Numbered from the stretch's first letter, positions 48,230 through 57,959 are shown. The stretch is 64,000 nt of DNA from Candidatus Thiodictyon syntrophicum (GCF_002813775.1 NZ_CP020370.1:6535501-6599500); one strand, 5' to 3'. Numbers and translations are program-made. The notes: generated from the sequence alone by a model not told the origin.

Positions 48230-51200
48230 GTGACCCCGGCCTACGCCGAACTCCTCTGCCGCTCCAATTTCTCCTTCCTGCGCGGCGCCTCGCACCCGGA
48301 GGAACTGGTCCGGCGCGCCCATGAACTGGGCTACAGCGCGCTGGCCCTGACCGACCTGTGCTCGCTCGCGGGGGTGGTGCGCGCCCACGCCGAGGCGCGC
48401 ACCCTGGGGCTGCACCTGATCATCGGGGCCGAGTTGCGGGTGGAGTCAGGCCCGCGCCTGGCGGCACTGGCGATGGACCGGGACGGCTATGGGAACCTCG
48501 CGCACCTGATCACGGCGGCGCGGCGGCGCTCGCCCAAGGGGACGGACCGGCTGCTGGCGGCGGACCTGGCCGACGGGCTGCCGGGCTGTCTACTGGTCTG
48601 GCTGCCGGAGGCGGCGGACGGTGACACAGAGCAGCGGGCGCAGGGTGAGTGGCTGAAGGGCCTGTGCGCCGGGCGGCTCTGGATCGGCGTGATCCAGCAA
48701 CGCCGCGGCGCCGATCTGGCCTGGCTCGCGCGGCTGCGCCGCCTGGGCGTGGACCTGGGGCTGAAACTCACCGCCTGCGGGGAGGCGGCGATGCACACCG
48801 CGAATCGGCGACCGCTCCTGGATGTACTGACCGCCATCCGGCTCGGGGTGCGGGTGGACCAGGCGGGCGAGGCCCTGGCCCAGAACCGGGAGCATCACCT
48901 GCGCACCCGCGCGGACCTCGCGCGCTTCTACCCGCCCGACCTGTTGGCGCAGACCCTGGAGCTGGCCGCCGCCTGCCGCTTCTCACTGGACGAGTTGCGC
49001 TACGAGTACCCGGACGAACTGGTCCCGGCGGGCGTCACCCCCGCGGCCTACCTGCGGCGCCTGACCGAGGAAGGTGTGACCACCCGCTGGCCGGACGGCT
49101 GCCCGCCCCGGGTGCGCGACCAGATCGAGCACGAACTGGCCCTGATCGCGGAGCTGGCCTACGAGCCCTATTTCCTCACCGTCCACGACATCGTGCGCTT
49201 CGCCCGCGCCCGCGGCATCCTCTGCCAGGGCCGGGGCTCGGCCGCCAACTCGGCGGTCTGCTATTGCCTCGGGATCACGGAGGTGGACCCGGCGCGCATG
49301 GAGATGCTGTTCGAGCGCTTCATCTCCCGGGAGCGGGGCGAGCCGCCGGACATCGACGTGGACTTCGAGCACCAGCGCCGCGAGGAGGTCATCCAGTATC
49401 TCTATACCAAATACGGCCGCGACCGGGCGGCACTGGCCGCCGCGGTGGTCACCTACAGGCCCAAGGGCGCGGTGCGCGATGTCGGCAAGGCCCTGGGGAT
49501 GGACTTGGACCAGGTCGACCGGCTGGCGCGCAATCTCAACTGGTGGGACGGGCAGGCGGTGGCCCCGGAGCGGCTGCGCGAGGTCGGGCTCGACCCCTAT
49601 AACCCGCTGGTGCTCAAGACCATGCGGCTGGTCCATGAGGTCCTGGGCTTCCCGCGCCACCTGTCCCAGCATGTGGGCGGTTTCGTGATCGCCCGCGGGG
49701 AACTGTCGCGCCTGGTGCCGGTGGAGAACGCGGCCATGCCCGGGCGCACCGTGATCCAGTGGGACAAGGACGACCTGGATACTCTGGGGCTGCTCAAGGT
49801 GGACTGCCTGGCGCTCGGGATGCTCTCCGCCATCCACCGCGCCCTGGACCTGATCAATGGGTTCCGCGGCAGCCGGCTGACGCTCGCCGACATCCCGGCC
49901 GAGGACCCGCGGGTCTACGCCATGATCCAGCGCGGCGAGACCACCGGGGTCTTCCAGATTGAGTCCCGCGCCCAGATGTCGATGCTGCCGCGCCTGAAGC
50001 CCGCCTGTTTCTATGATCTCGTGATCGAGGTCGCGATCGTGCGCCCCGGCCCGATCCAGGGGGACATGGTCCACCCCTATCTGCGCCGTCGCCAGGGGTT
50101 GGAGCCGGTGAGCTATCCGTCCGAGGCGGTCAAGGAGGTCCTGGGGCGGACGCTCGGGGTGCCGATCTTCCAGGAGCAGGTCATCAAAGTCGCCACGGTG
50201 GCGGCGGGCTTCTCACCGGGCGAGGCGGACCAGGTGCGCCGCTCCATGGCCGCCTGGCGGCGCCGCAGCGGGCTCGAGGCGCTCCGCGGGCGGCTCGTCG
50301 GCGGGATGCTGGAGCGGGGCTATACGCGTGAGTTCGCCGAACAGATCTATCACCAGATCCTGGGCTTCGGTGAGTACGGCTTTCCGGAGTCACATGCCGC
50401 GAGCTTCGCGCTCCTGGTTTATGTCTCTGCCTGGCTCAAGCACCACGAGCCGGCCGCCTTCTTCGCGGCGCTCATCAACAGCCAGCCGATGGGGTTCTAT
50501 GCCCCGGCGCAGTTGCTTCGGGAGGCCCGGCGCGTCGGGGTGGAGGTGCGGCCGGTCGCGGTGAACGCGAGTGACTGGGATTGCACCTTGGAGGAGCCCG
50601 AGCCTCCTGACGCCACGCGGGCGGGACGCCCGCGCCCCCAAACCCTGCGCCTGGGCCTGCGCCTGATCAAGGGCCTGTCGCGGGCCGGTGCCAGGCGCCT
50701 GGTGGCGGAGCGACAGCAGGCCCCCTGGTCAAGCCTCGCCGACCTGATCGCCCGCACGGGCCTGGACCGGGGCGATCTGAAGGCCCTGGCCCGCGCCGAC
50801 GCATTGGCCCCCCTGGCGGGCGATCGGCACCGGGCGGCCTGGTCGGTCTCCGGGCTCATCGGCCTGGGTCCACCCCGGCGGCCGGTCCAGGACGAACTGG
50901 CGCTCCCGCCCCCGCGGGCCGCCGTCGGCCTGCCGCCGCTCCCCGCGCCTACCGAGGGGGCGCAGATCGTCGCCGACTACGCAAGCCTGGGGCTCAGTCT
51001 GGGTCGCCACCCCCTGGCCCTGCTGCGCCCGCACCTCAGCGCCCGGCACCTGCTGACCGCCCTTGAGGTCGGGGCGGCGGCGCCGGGGGCGCGGATCAGT
51101 ACCGCGGGGCTGGTGATCAACCGCCAGCGCCCGGGCACCGCCCACGACGTCACCTTCGTCACGCTGGAGGACGAGACTGGCCAGGTCAACCTGGTGGTGT

Positions 51201-51370
51201 GGAAGCAACTCGCCGAGCAGCAGCGGGCGGTGCTCCTGGGGGCGCGGTTACTGGGGGTCGATGGGGAGGTGCAGCGGGAGGCGGGGGTGACGCACCTGAT
51301 CGCCCGGCGCCTGACGGACTATTCGGCCCTGCTCGGCGGGCTCGTCACCCGCTCGCGGGACTTCTGCTGA
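48230..51370 (+). CDS. dnaE2: Error-prone DNA polymerase DnaE2 (ImuC)
   Basis: The product is 1,046 aa from a GTG at 48230. It opens AYAELLCRSNFSFLRGASHP, typical of DnaE2 (FSFLxGAS), with a PHP domain, polymerase aspartates in EPPDIDVDFEHQRREEVIQY and a C-terminal OB fold (VTFVTLEDETGQVNLVVWKQ). The length fits DnaE2 rather than replicative DnaE (~1,160). It does translesion synthesis, normally with ImuA and ImuB. Those genes are usually directly upstream, but here the LexA box and a DUF433 gene stand there instead, and none is found downstream in this window. The in-frame sequence 5' of 48230 contains the operator, so it is not coding. Confidence 0.93.
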   Translation: MTPAYAELLCRSNFSFLRGASHPEELVRRAHELGYSALALTDLCSLAGVVRAHAEARTLGLHLIIGAELRVESGPRLAALAMDRDGYGNLAHLITAARRRSPKGTDRLLAADLADGLPGCLLVWLPEAADGDTEQRAQGEWLKGLCAGRLWIGVIQQRRGADLAWLARLRRLGVDLGLKLTACGEAAMHTANRRPLLDVLTAIRLGVRVDQAGEALAQNREHHLRTRADLARFYPPDLLAQTLELAAACRFSLDELRYEYPDELVPAGVTPAAYLRRLTEEGVTTRWPDGCPPRVRDQIEHELALIAELAYEPYFLTVHDIVRFARARGILCQGRGSAANSAVCYCLGITEVDPARMEMLFERFISRERGEPPDIDVDFEHQRREEVIQYLYTKYGRDRAALAAAVVTYRPKGAVRDVGKALGMDLDQVDRLARNLNWWDGQAVAPERLREVGLDPYNPLVLKTMRLVHEVLGFPRHLSQHVGGFVIARGELSRLVPVENAAMPGRTVIQWDKDDLDTLGLLKVDCLALGMLSAIHRALDLINGFRGSRLTLADIPAEDPRVYAMIQRGETTGVFQIESRAQMSMLPRLKPACFYDLVIEVAIVRPGPIQGDMVHPYLRRRQGLEPVSYPSEAVKEVLGRTLGVPIFQEQVIKVATVAAGFSPGEADQVRRSMAAWRRRSGLEALRGRLVGGMLERGYTREFAEQIYHQILGFGEYGFPESHAASFALLVYVSAWLKHHEPAAFFAALINSQPMGFYAPAQLLREARRVGVEVRPVAVNASDWDCTLEEPEPPDATRAGRPRPQTLRLGLRLIKGLSRAGARRLVAERQQAPWSSLADLIARTGLDRGDLKALARADALAPLAGDRHRAAWSVSGLIGLGPPRRPVQDELALPPPRAAVGLPPLPAPTEGAQIVADYASLGLSLGRHPLALLRPHLSARHLLTALEVGAAAPGARISTAGLVINRQRPGTAHDVTFVTLEDETGQVNLVVWKQLAEQQRAVLLGARLLGVDGEVQREAGVTHLIARRLTDYSALLGGLVTRSRDFC

Positions 51371-51484
51371 ACCGCGGGCGATGTCACCAGGCACCGGACC
51401 CGCGAAGCCCCGCCGGACGGCCGGGGCTCCCGGGTCACTGCCATCAAGTCGAGGCGCACTCGCCGACCGCGTCGCCTCTGCCTG

Positions 51485-51538
51485 GAGTCCAAGGCTTCAG
51501 CCTTGGCCCGCTCCAAGGCTGAAGCCTTGGACTCCAGG
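51485..51538. repeat. Palindromic intergenic repeat (CCAAGGCTTCAGCCTTGG family), copy 2
   Basis: The arms TGGAGTCCAAGGCTTCAGCC and complement are separated by a few bases (CCGCT). It is the same element as 17066-17120. It stands between dnaE2 and a small secreted protein gene. Confidence 0.85.
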
Positions 51539-51594
51539 CGCTTGGGCTGCGGCGCTTAACTCAACGGCAGTGGGCTCCCGGGTCCGAACACGGA

Positions 51595-51957
51595 CTAGGG
51601 CGCCTTCTGCATCGGCATCTGCCCGGCCCCGGTACCCATACCGACCGGCGCTTTCCCGGTCGCGGTGCCGGCGGGCGCCATGCCCGTGCCCATGTCGGCG
51701 GGCGGCGTGGAACCCTTGTCCTTGGTGGTCGCCTTGGCACCCGGCACACTGGCCTTCTTGCAATGGCCGGCGACGGTCTTGCCATCCTTGCGGGTGTATT
51801 CCTTGGTCCAGGCGCAGCCGTCCATGGCGGCACATTTGGCTTCCTCCAGACCCTTACAGGCCGAGTCGGCGGCACCGGCCGGGACGCTGACCAGGACGCC
51901 GCAGAGGGCCGCGGAGGCGAGCGCAATCACGACGAAACGGGGGCTATACAATTTCAT
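51595..51957 (-). CDS. Small secreted hypothetical protein, cysteine-containing
   Basis: The product is 120 aa. An N-terminal signal peptide (MKLYSPRFVVIALASAALCG followed by SVPAGAADSA) with an AGA-like cleavage site is clear. The mature part has four cysteines in ACKGLEEAKCAAMDGCAWTK and GHCKKA, suggesting two disulfides, then a Gly/Ala/Pro/Met-rich disordered tail. A GGAGACC ribosome-like site lies upstream. It is probably periplasmic. I do not recognise its family. Confidence 0.75.
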   Translation of the reverse strand: MKLYSPRFVVIALASAALCGVLVSVPAGAADSACKGLEEAKCAAMDGCAWTKEYTRKDGKTVAGHCKKASVPGAKATTKDKGSTPPADMGTGMAPAGTATGKAPVGMGTGAGQMPMQKAP

Positions 51958-52105
51958 CTGTGGTCTCCTTCCAAAGTGGGTGGTGACGCGGCGCCAGGGT
52001 GTACCCGCCGCGCCCCTTGAGCGTAGAGGCCATTTTCAAGCGGCGCAACCCCCAAGGACTCGCGATGACACAAAAAAGGCCCTTCCTTGCGGGTGCCGCG
52101 CGGAC

Positions 52106-53134
52106 TCATCGAGGACTCTGAGCCAGGCGCCCGGCCCAGGCCGCCAGGCGCCCCGCCAGGGCCCCCTGCAGGCTCGCCAGCAGCCGCTCGATGGGCTTCT
52201 TTTTGGCGGTGTACTTGAGCTGCAAGAGGTCGCGGTGCTCGCTTTCGGTCAGCAGCAGGTCGTCGCTGGTCTGGATGGCGTCCACCAGGCCCAGTTCCAC
52301 CGCCCGGTTGCCGTGCCAATACTCACCGGTGGCGACCAGTTCCAGGTCTAAGGCGGGGCGGTACTCGTGCACGAAGCCCTTGAACAGGTTATGGGTCTCC
52401 TCCAACTGTTCCTGGAGCTTTTGCCGCGCGGCGTCGGTGTTCTCGCCGAAGAGGGTCAGGGTGCGCTTGTACTGCCCGGCGGTCTGCAACTCGAAGTCCA
52501 CCCCGTGGCGCTCCAGGAGGCGGTGGAAGTTGGGCAGCTCGGCCAGCACACCGATGGAGCCCAGCACGGCGAAGGGGGCGGCCACGATCCGGTCCGCCAC
52601 ACAGGCCATCAGATAGCCCCCGCTGGCGGCGATCTTGTCCACCGCAACCGTCAGATGCACCCCGCGCGCCCGCAGGCGGGCCAGTTGGGAGGCGGCCAGG
52701 CCGTGCTCGTGGACGGTGCCGCCGGCGTTCTCGACCCGCACCAGGACTGCGTCGCCCGCCTTCGCATCAAGCAGGATGGTGGTGACCAGGACGCGCAGCG
52801 CGGCCACCTCGGTGGCCCGGATGTCACCGCTGAAGTCGATGACGAACAGCCGCTTGCGCTCCTCCGTCTGGGCCTTCGCGCGCGCCTTCTCGCGTTTGTG
52901 CTCGGCCTTGACATAGGCCCGGAAGTCCTTTTTGGTCAGGCAGGTCTCCTTGAGCGCCCGCGCGAGGCTGCGGTAGCGCTCATTGAGATCCAGGATCTCC
53001 AGACGCTCGCCGTCGTCAGACCCGCCCCCCGCGTGGCGGGCGCGCATGGCGAAGACCACCGCCAGCACCGTGGCCACCAGCACCGTGAGGGTCTTGGCCA
53101 GGAACAGGGCATAGTCGAGCAGCAGGTCCATCAT
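52106..53134 (-). CDS. sohB: Inner-membrane/periplasmic serine protease SohB (S49 family)
   Basis: The product is 342 aa with an N-terminal membrane helix (YALFLAKTLTVLVATVLAVV) and a SohB-type linker rich in charged residues (KAEHKREKARAKAQTEERKR). The S49 core shows VIDFSGDIRATEVAALR, the nucleophile Ser in DKIAASGGYLMACVAD and a Lys in QTAGQYKRTLTLFGENTD. It is a signal-peptide-peptidase-like protease facing the periplasm. It follows thyA on the same strand, 28 bases away. Confidence 0.93.
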   Translation of the reverse strand: MMDLLLDYALFLAKTLTVLVATVLAVVFAMRARHAGGGSDDGERLEILDLNERYRSLARALKETCLTKKDFRAYVKAEHKREKARAKAQTEERKRLFVIDFSGDIRATEVAALRVLVTTILLDAKAGDAVLVRVENAGGTVHEHGLAASQLARLRARGVHLTVAVDKIAASGGYLMACVADRIVAAPFAVLGSIGVLAELPNFHRLLERHGVDFELQTAGQYKRTLTLFGENTDAARQKLQEQLEETHNLFKGFVHEYRPALDLELVATGEYWHGNRAVELGLVDAIQTSDDLLLTESEHRDLLQLKYTAKKKPIERLLASLQGALAGRLAAWAGRLAQSPR

Positions 53135-53161
53135 GGGGTCGCCTCCGGGGCAGCCCGGCCA

Positions 53162-54001
53162 TCACACCGCGATGGGGGCACGGATGACCGGGTGGGGCTC
53201 GTAGCCCAGAACCGTGAGGTCCTCGAAGCGGTAGTCGAACAGGCTGGGCGGGCGCCGGGCGAGTGCGAGCCGGGGGAGCGGCCGGGGGTTGCGGGCCAGT
53301 TGGGCAAAGACGATGTCATCGGTTAAGTGGTTCCGGTAGAGGTGGAGATCGCCGAAGCTGTGCACGAACTCGCCCACCCCCAGGTCACACTGCTGCGCGA
53401 CCAGGTGGGTGAGGAGCGCATAGCTCGCAATGTTGAAGGGGACGCCGAGAAAGAGGTCGGCGCTGCGTTGATAGAGTTGGCAGGACAGGCACCCATCCGC
53501 TACATAGAACTGGAAGAGACAATGGCAGGGGGCGAGCGCCATGCGCCCGGCCGCCGCGTTGACCTGGGGACTGCGGGTCTCGTCCGGCAGGTCCGCCGGG
53601 TTCCAGGCGGACACCACCAGGCGGCGGGAGTCCGGGCGGGCGCGGATGGTCGCGATCAACTCCGCAAGCTGATCGATGGTACGCCCGTCCGGGCAGCGCC
53701 AACTGCGCCACTGGGCACCGTAGATCGGCCCCAGGTCGCCGGACGGCGCCGCCCACTCGTCCCAGATGCCGACCCCGCGGGCCTTCAGTTCGTTGTTATC
53801 GGTGGAACCGGACAGAAACCACAGCAACTCCTCGACCACACTCTTGAAGTGTACGCGCTTGGTGGTCAGCAGCGGAAACCCCGCGCGCAGGTCGAAGCGC
53901 ACCTGGCGCCCGAACACCGAGCGGGTGCCCACGCCGGTGCGGTCCGGCTTGTCGCTGCCGTGGTCGACCACGTCTTGCAGCAGATCCAGGTATTGGCGCA
54001 T
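53162..54001 (-). CDS. thyA: Thymidylate synthase
   Basis: The product is 279 aa. It starts [20 protein letters not shown] and then [13 protein letters not shown]. It has the folate/dUMP-binding [20 protein letters not shown] and the nucleophile Cys in [35 protein letters not shown] and LHLYRNH also fit. It methylates dUMP to dTMP with methylene-tetrahydrofolate. It is slightly longer than the 264-residue E. coli enzyme. It lies between gpmI and sohB on the same strand. Confidence 0.97.
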   Translation of the reverse strand: MRQYLDLLQDVVDHGSDKPDRTGVGTRSVFGRQVRFDLRAGFPLLTTKRVHFKSVVEELLWFLSGSTDNNELKARGVGIWDEWAAPSGDLGPIYGAQWRSWRCPDGRTIDQLAELIATIRARPDSRRLVVSAWNPADLPDETRSPQVNAAAGRMALAPCHCLFQFYVADGCLSCQLYQRSADLFLGVPFNIASYALLTHLVAQQCDLGVGEFVHSFGDLHLYRNHLTDDIVFAQLARNPRPLPRLALARRPPSLFDYRFEDLTVLGYEPHPVIRAPIAV

Positions 54002-54120
54002 CGGGGCTCCGGCGGGGGTTCAGGCAGCGGTCATCCGCGTTATCCTGCAAGCTGAGGATCAAGGAGGCAAGATTTGATCGGCCGCAGGTCGGCCTTCCGG
54101 CCAACCCGCGGAGAACGGGC

Positions 54121-55668
54121 TTAGACCGTCGCCGGCCCCAGCAGCAGCGAGTGCCCCTGCATCTGCTTGGGGATCGGCAGTCCCATGAGCTGCAGCACCG
54201 TCGGCGCTATGGCGTCCAGGCCGCCGCCGGTGGACAGACGCCACTGGGTCTCGTCGGCGACCAGGCAGGGGACCGGGTAGACGGTGTGCTGGGTATGCGG
54301 CTCACCGCTCGCCGGATCGATCATCTCGTCGCAGTTGCCGTGGTCGGCGGTGAGGATGATGGAATAGCCCGCCGCCCGCGCCGCGTCCATGACCCGCCCG
54401 GCCTCACGGTCGAGCACCCGCACCGCCTCGATCACCGCCTCGCGTACCGCGGTGTGACCCACCATGTCGCCGTTGGCGAAGTTGACCACGATGAAGGGGA
54501 AGTTCCCGCTCGCCAGTGCGGCGATGGTCGTATCGGCCACCGCGGGGGCGCTCATCTCCGGCTGCAGGTCATAGGTGGCGACCTTGGGCGAGGGGATCAG
54601 ACCGCGCTCCTCACCGGGGAAGGGGTCGCCCCGCCCGCCGTTGAAGAAGAAGGTGACGTGGGCGTATTTCTCAGTCTCGGCGCAGTGGAACTGGGGGATG
54701 CCGGCGTCGCTCAAGACCTGGCCCAGGGTGATGCGGGGGATGTCGTGGTCGAAGGCGAAGGGCAGGCCGTAGGTGTCGTCGTATTCCATGATGCAGGTGA
54801 CCTTCACCCCGGTGACGCCGTTGCGGTGGAAGGGCTTGAAGTCGGGCTGGAAGAAGGCCTCCACCATCTGGCGCGGGCGGTCCTTGCGGAAGTTGAAATG
54901 GATGACCTGATCGCCGTCGCGGATCAGCTCGCCGCCGGCGATGATGGTGGGGCGGATGAACTCGTCATCCTCACCCGCCGCGTAGGCCTCATCGATCCCG
55001 GCGCGGGCGTCGGCGGCGTGGCGCCCCGCCCCCTCCACCAGACCGCGCCAGGCGATCTCGGTGCGCTCCCAACGCTGGTCGCGGTCCATGGCGTAATAGC
55101 GCCCGGTGACGGTGGCGATGGCCCCGTCGGCCGCCGCCAGGGCCTCCTCGACCGGGGCGAGGAAGGCCTTGGCGGAGCGCGGCGGGGTGTCGCGCCCGTC
55201 GGTAAAGACGTGGACCATGGGCCGCGCGCCCTCACGTCGGCACAGATCGATCAGGGCCACGAGTTGGTTCACATGGCTGTGCACGCCCCCATCCGAGACC
55301 AGTCCCATCAGGTGGACCGGCCGGCCCGCGGCGGCGGCGGCGCGGGCGGCGGCGGTCAGGACCGGGTTCTCGAAGAAGCTGCCGTCGGCGATGGCCGCGT
55401 CGATCAGGACGAGATCCTGCTTGACCACACAGCCGGAGCCCAGGCTCATGTGTCCGACCTCCGAGTTGCCCATCTGCCCGTCCGGCAGGCCCACGGCGAG
55501 CCCCGAGGCCTGCAGGGCGCAGTGGGGGAAGTGCGAAAAATAGTCATCGAGCTTGGGCGTCTGCGCGATGGCGATGGCGTTGTTGGCCTTGCTCGGGTTG
55601 AGGCCGAAGCCGTCGAGGATGATCAGGATCACCGGTCGGCGCGGGGCTTGGGTCATGGGGATGCTCAT
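54121..55668 (-). CDS. gpmI: 2,3-bisphosphoglycerate-independent phosphoglycerate mutase
   Basis: The product is 515 aa. It shows PVILIILDGFGLNPSKANNA, the metal site and nucleophile region LPDGQMGNSEVGHMSLGSG, VFTDGRDTPPRSAKAFL, NFANGDMVGHTAVREAVIEA and LTADHGNCDEMIDP. It interconverts 3- and 2-phosphoglycerate in glycolysis/gluconeogenesis with two Mn ions. An alternative start four codons in (MTQAPRR) is possible. Confidence 0.97.
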   Translation of the reverse strand: MSIPMTQAPRRPVILIILDGFGLNPSKANNAIAIAQTPKLDDYFSHFPHCALQASGLAVGLPDGQMGNSEVGHMSLGSGCVVKQDLVLIDAAIADGSFFENPVLTAAARAAAAAGRPVHLMGLVSDGGVHSHVNQLVALIDLCRREGARPMVHVFTDGRDTPPRSAKAFLAPVEEALAAADGAIATVTGRYYAMDRDQRWERTEIAWRGLVEGAGRHAADARAGIDEAYAAGEDDEFIRPTIIAGGELIRDGDQVIHFNFRKDRPRQMVEAFFQPDFKPFHRNGVTGVKVTCIMEYDDTYGLPFAFDHDIPRITLGQVLSDAGIPQFHCAETEKYAHVTFFFNGGRGDPFPGEERGLIPSPKVATYDLQPEMSAPAVADTTIAALASGNFPFIVVNFANGDMVGHTAVREAVIEAVRVLDREAGRVMDAARAAGYSIILTADHGNCDEMIDPASGEPHTQHTVYPVPCLVADETQWRLSTGGGLDAIAPTVLQLMGLPIPKQMQGHSLLLGPATV

Positions 55669-56086
55669 GGTGTCGCTCGTAGAATGGTTGATCCATCGGT
55701 CAGGGTGACCGCCGGTGCGCGGAATTCTCGGCGGCGCGGCCCGCGGGCCGGGCGGGCAGGCGCCGGGGCTTCCAGTTTAGTGGGTTGGGATGGTGCGGTG
55801 GCGCAAAGTTTCGCCCCTGCCTTGGGCGACGATATGGGACTGTCGACGGCCGCCTTCCAGCCGTGCCCGGCACCCGCACCTGGGCGGGCGCGCCCGGCGC
55901 CGCTCGGCGGCCGGTCGGGACCGCGGGAAACTTGGCCGGTTCTGCCGTAACATGCAGGCCTGATCACGGCGGGGGCGCGGCGGCGGCACGGTCGCGGCCC
56001 CGGGCAGGTCCGGTCCGCGGACGACGGCGGCCGGGCAGTGGGCGGCATCACCAAACGAGCCCGGAGCACGGGCATCTGGAGGAGCT
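55669..56086. other. Intergenic region between divergent gpmI and glgC
   Basis: This 418-bp stretch should carry both promoters. It is GC-rich and open in several frames but shows no gene I can support. A GGAGG site stands directly before glgC. Confidence 0.5.
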
Positions 56087-57361
56087 ATGAAGACTGTTCG
56101 CAGCAACACCGATCGTATCATTGCCTTTGTCATGGCCGGCGGCCAGGGGGCGCGACTGCAACCCCTGACGGCGGCGCGCTCCAAGCCCTCGGTGCCCTTC
56201 GGCTCGCGCTACCGCATCGTCGACTTCGTCCTCAGCAATCTGGTCAACTCCCAAATCCAGACCATCTATCTGCTGGTCCAGTACAAGTCCCAATCCTTGA
56301 TCGAGCATGTGCGCAAGGCCTGGACCATCTCACCCCTGCTGCAGAACCAGTACGTGACCGTGGTGCCGCCCCAACAGCGCCACGGCGAGCATTGGTTTCA
56401 GGGGACCGCCGATGCCATCCACCAGAACATCAACCTGATCGAGGAGCATCGCCCGGACCTGGTGGTGATCTTCGGCGCCGATCACATCTACCGCATGGAC
56501 ATCCGCCAGATGGTCGACTTCCACCGGGAGAGCGAGGCGGACGTGACCATCGCCGCCCTGCCGGTGCCGCTGAAGGACGCCCAGGACTTCGGGGTCATCG
56601 TCGCCGAGGCGAACGGACGCATCCAGGCCTTCGAGGAAAAGTCGCCCAACCCGACCCCCATGGCCGCGGACCCGACCAAGGCCTTTGCCTCCATGGGCAA
56701 CTATGTTTTCAACACCGAGGTCTTGCTCAAGGCCCTGCGCGATACCAAAGACGCCGGAGAGACCGATTTCGGCCACCATGTGCTGCCGCGCCTGCTGCAC
56801 ACCCACCGGCTGTTCGCCTACGATTTCGCCACCAATGCGATCCCGCGTATCCAGCCCTATGAGGACCCGGTCTATTGGCGCGACCTGGGGACCATCGATG
56901 CCTATTTCGAGGCCCATCAGGACGTGCTCGGTCTGGAACCGGTCTTCGATATGTTCAACCCCGAGTGGCCCATCTACTCCAGCAATTACCAGGGCCCGGT
57001 CGCGCGCATCCAGGGCGGTGAGATCAGCAACAGCCTGCTCGGGGCGGCCTCGGTAGTCTATGACGGGGCGCGCATCAGCAACTCCATCATCCGGCGCGAG
57101 ACGGTGATCGAGCAGGACGTGGTGTTGGAGAATTGCGTGGTCATGGATTATTGCCGGGTTTCGCGCGGGACCCGCCTGCGCAACGTCATCGTGGATCGTC
57201 ACAATCTCATCGCGGCCGGGGAGGCGATCGGCTTCGATCCGGAGAAGGACCGCCTGCGCTTCACCGTCACCCCCGGCGGCGTCACCGTCATCCCGGCCGG
57301 GCGCGTGAGCTACTTTGCCCGGGATGTGCACGGCTCCCGCCGTGGGGGGTATGGGGAGTAG
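56087..57361 (+). CDS. glgC: Glucose-1-phosphate adenylyltransferase
   Basis: The product is 424 aa. The N-terminal pyrophosphorylase motif is AFVMAGGQGARLQPLTAARS KPS (split here for length), with FGSRYRIVDFVLSNLVNSQI, FGADHIYRMDIRQMV and the sugar-phosphate site FEEKSPNPTPM. A C-terminal left-handed beta helix follows (SVVYDGARISNSIIRRETVI). It makes ADP-glucose from glucose-1-phosphate and ATP for glycogen synthesis and is normally under allosteric control. GGAGG lies 6-10 bases before the ATG. CsrA controls glg genes in other bacteria; no site was checked here. Confidence 0.96.
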   Translation: MKTVRSNTDRIIAFVMAGGQGARLQPLTAARSKPSVPFGSRYRIVDFVLSNLVNSQIQTIYLLVQYKSQSLIEHVRKAWTISPLLQNQYVTVVPPQQRHGEHWFQGTADAIHQNINLIEEHRPDLVVIFGADHIYRMDIRQMVDFHRESEADVTIAALPVPLKDAQDFGVIVAEANGRIQAFEEKSPNPTPMAADPTKAFASMGNYVFNTEVLLKALRDTKDAGETDFGHHVLPRLLHTHRLFAYDFATNAIPRIQPYEDPVYWRDLGTIDAYFEAHQDVLGLEPVFDMFNPEWPIYSSNYQGPVARIQGGEISNSLLGAASVVYDGARISNSIIRRETVIEQDVVLENCVVMDYCRVSRGTRLRNVIVDRHNLIAAGEAIGFDPEKDRLRFTVTPGGVTVIPAGRVSYFARDVHGSRRGGYGE

Positions 57362-57414
57362 GAACAGCGCTCAGCATCGCGCGTTGCCGAGCGCCGTGAC
57401 TGGGCGTCGGCATG

Positions 57415-57443
57415 GTAGGTTGGGCTGAGGAACGAAGCCCAAC
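57415..57443. repeat. REP-like palindrome GTAGGTTGGGCTGAGG type
   Basis: GTTGGGCT (57419-57426) and AGCCCAAC (57436-57443) are perfect arms with a 9-base loop. Such GTTGGGCT...AGCCCAAC elements are common extragenic palindromes in gammaproteobacteria. The gap 57362-57876 is filled with several unrelated palindromes and holds no gene. Confidence 0.6.
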
Positions 57444-57516
57444 GCGCAGCCTGAGGTTAAGACGCACACGTGTTGGGGTTCGTTTCTGACCCCAACCGAC
57501 CCTAGGGCTCCCGTAG

Positions 57517-57533
57517 GGTCCGCTGTGCGGACC
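57517..57533. repeat. GGTCCGCTGTGCGGACC palindrome
   Basis: This is the inverted form of the element at 17398-17414, preceded by the same CCGTAG edge. Confidence 0.6.
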
Positions 57534-57661
57534 ACAGACCCCGCCGCTGGCGGCTGGGCCGGGACTATATGAACAAGGTCTGCGCCCCCCTTCGATCCGG
57601 CGCGCCTAGCCCCTCCCCCGGGGTGCGATCAGAACCGATGCGGTGACCGAGATCCCGGGTA

Positions 57662-57727
57662 CGTTGTCGTTGTCGTTGTCGTAATCGAATAATCCGACCA
57701 CGATTACGACAACGACAACGACAACGA
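57662..57727. repeat. GTTGTC-hexamer hairpin element, copy 3
   Basis: The left arm CGTTGTCGTTGTCGTTGTCG then TAATCG, and the right arm CGATTACGACAACGACAACG then ACAACG, flank a short AT-richer centre. It is the same family as 25607 and 36645. Confidence 0.88.
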
Positions 57728-57756
57728 CCCCCGGTCCGTGAGAACGTCGGGTAGCT

Positions 57757-57826
57757 GTAGGGTACGCATCGCGTACACAGCTCAGGCGGTCTTGGCAGCT
57801 TGGCGGGCACACGATGCGTACCCTAC
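57757..57826. repeat. GTAGGGTACGCATCG inverted repeat
   Basis: Perfect 15-bp arms at 57757-57771 and 57812-57826 flank 40 unrelated bases. Confidence 0.7.
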
Positions 57827-57876
57827 GGCATGTGCGTACACATCAGTTCTGATCGCACCCCCTCCCCCGCTCCGAG

Positions 57877-57931
57877 TTGACAAATGACCCGCAGTCATTT
57901 ATATTTCGCATCAAATGACCCTGAGTCAGTT
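57877..57931 (+). promoter_or_regulatory. Sigma70 promoter with twin operators for the TetR-RND operon
   Basis: TTGACA (57877-57882), a 17-base spacer and TATATT (57900-57905) make a near-ideal sigma70 promoter. Operator 1, AAATGACCCGCAGTCATTT (57882-57900), fills the spacer. Operator 2, AAATGACCCTGAGTCAGTT (57913-57931), lies 31 bp on, over the start region. Both are AAATGAC-N5-GTCAnTT palindromes, fitting two TetR dimers on one face of the helix and autorepression of the operon starting at 57960. Confidence 0.85.
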
Positions 57932-57959
57932 ATAGCGCGAGCCACGGGAGTGAGTCGAC

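Noticed and set aside
54151..55950. Plus-strand open frame of 599 codons opposite gpmI
   Set aside because: Antisense shadow; GpmI motifs are complete on the minus strand.
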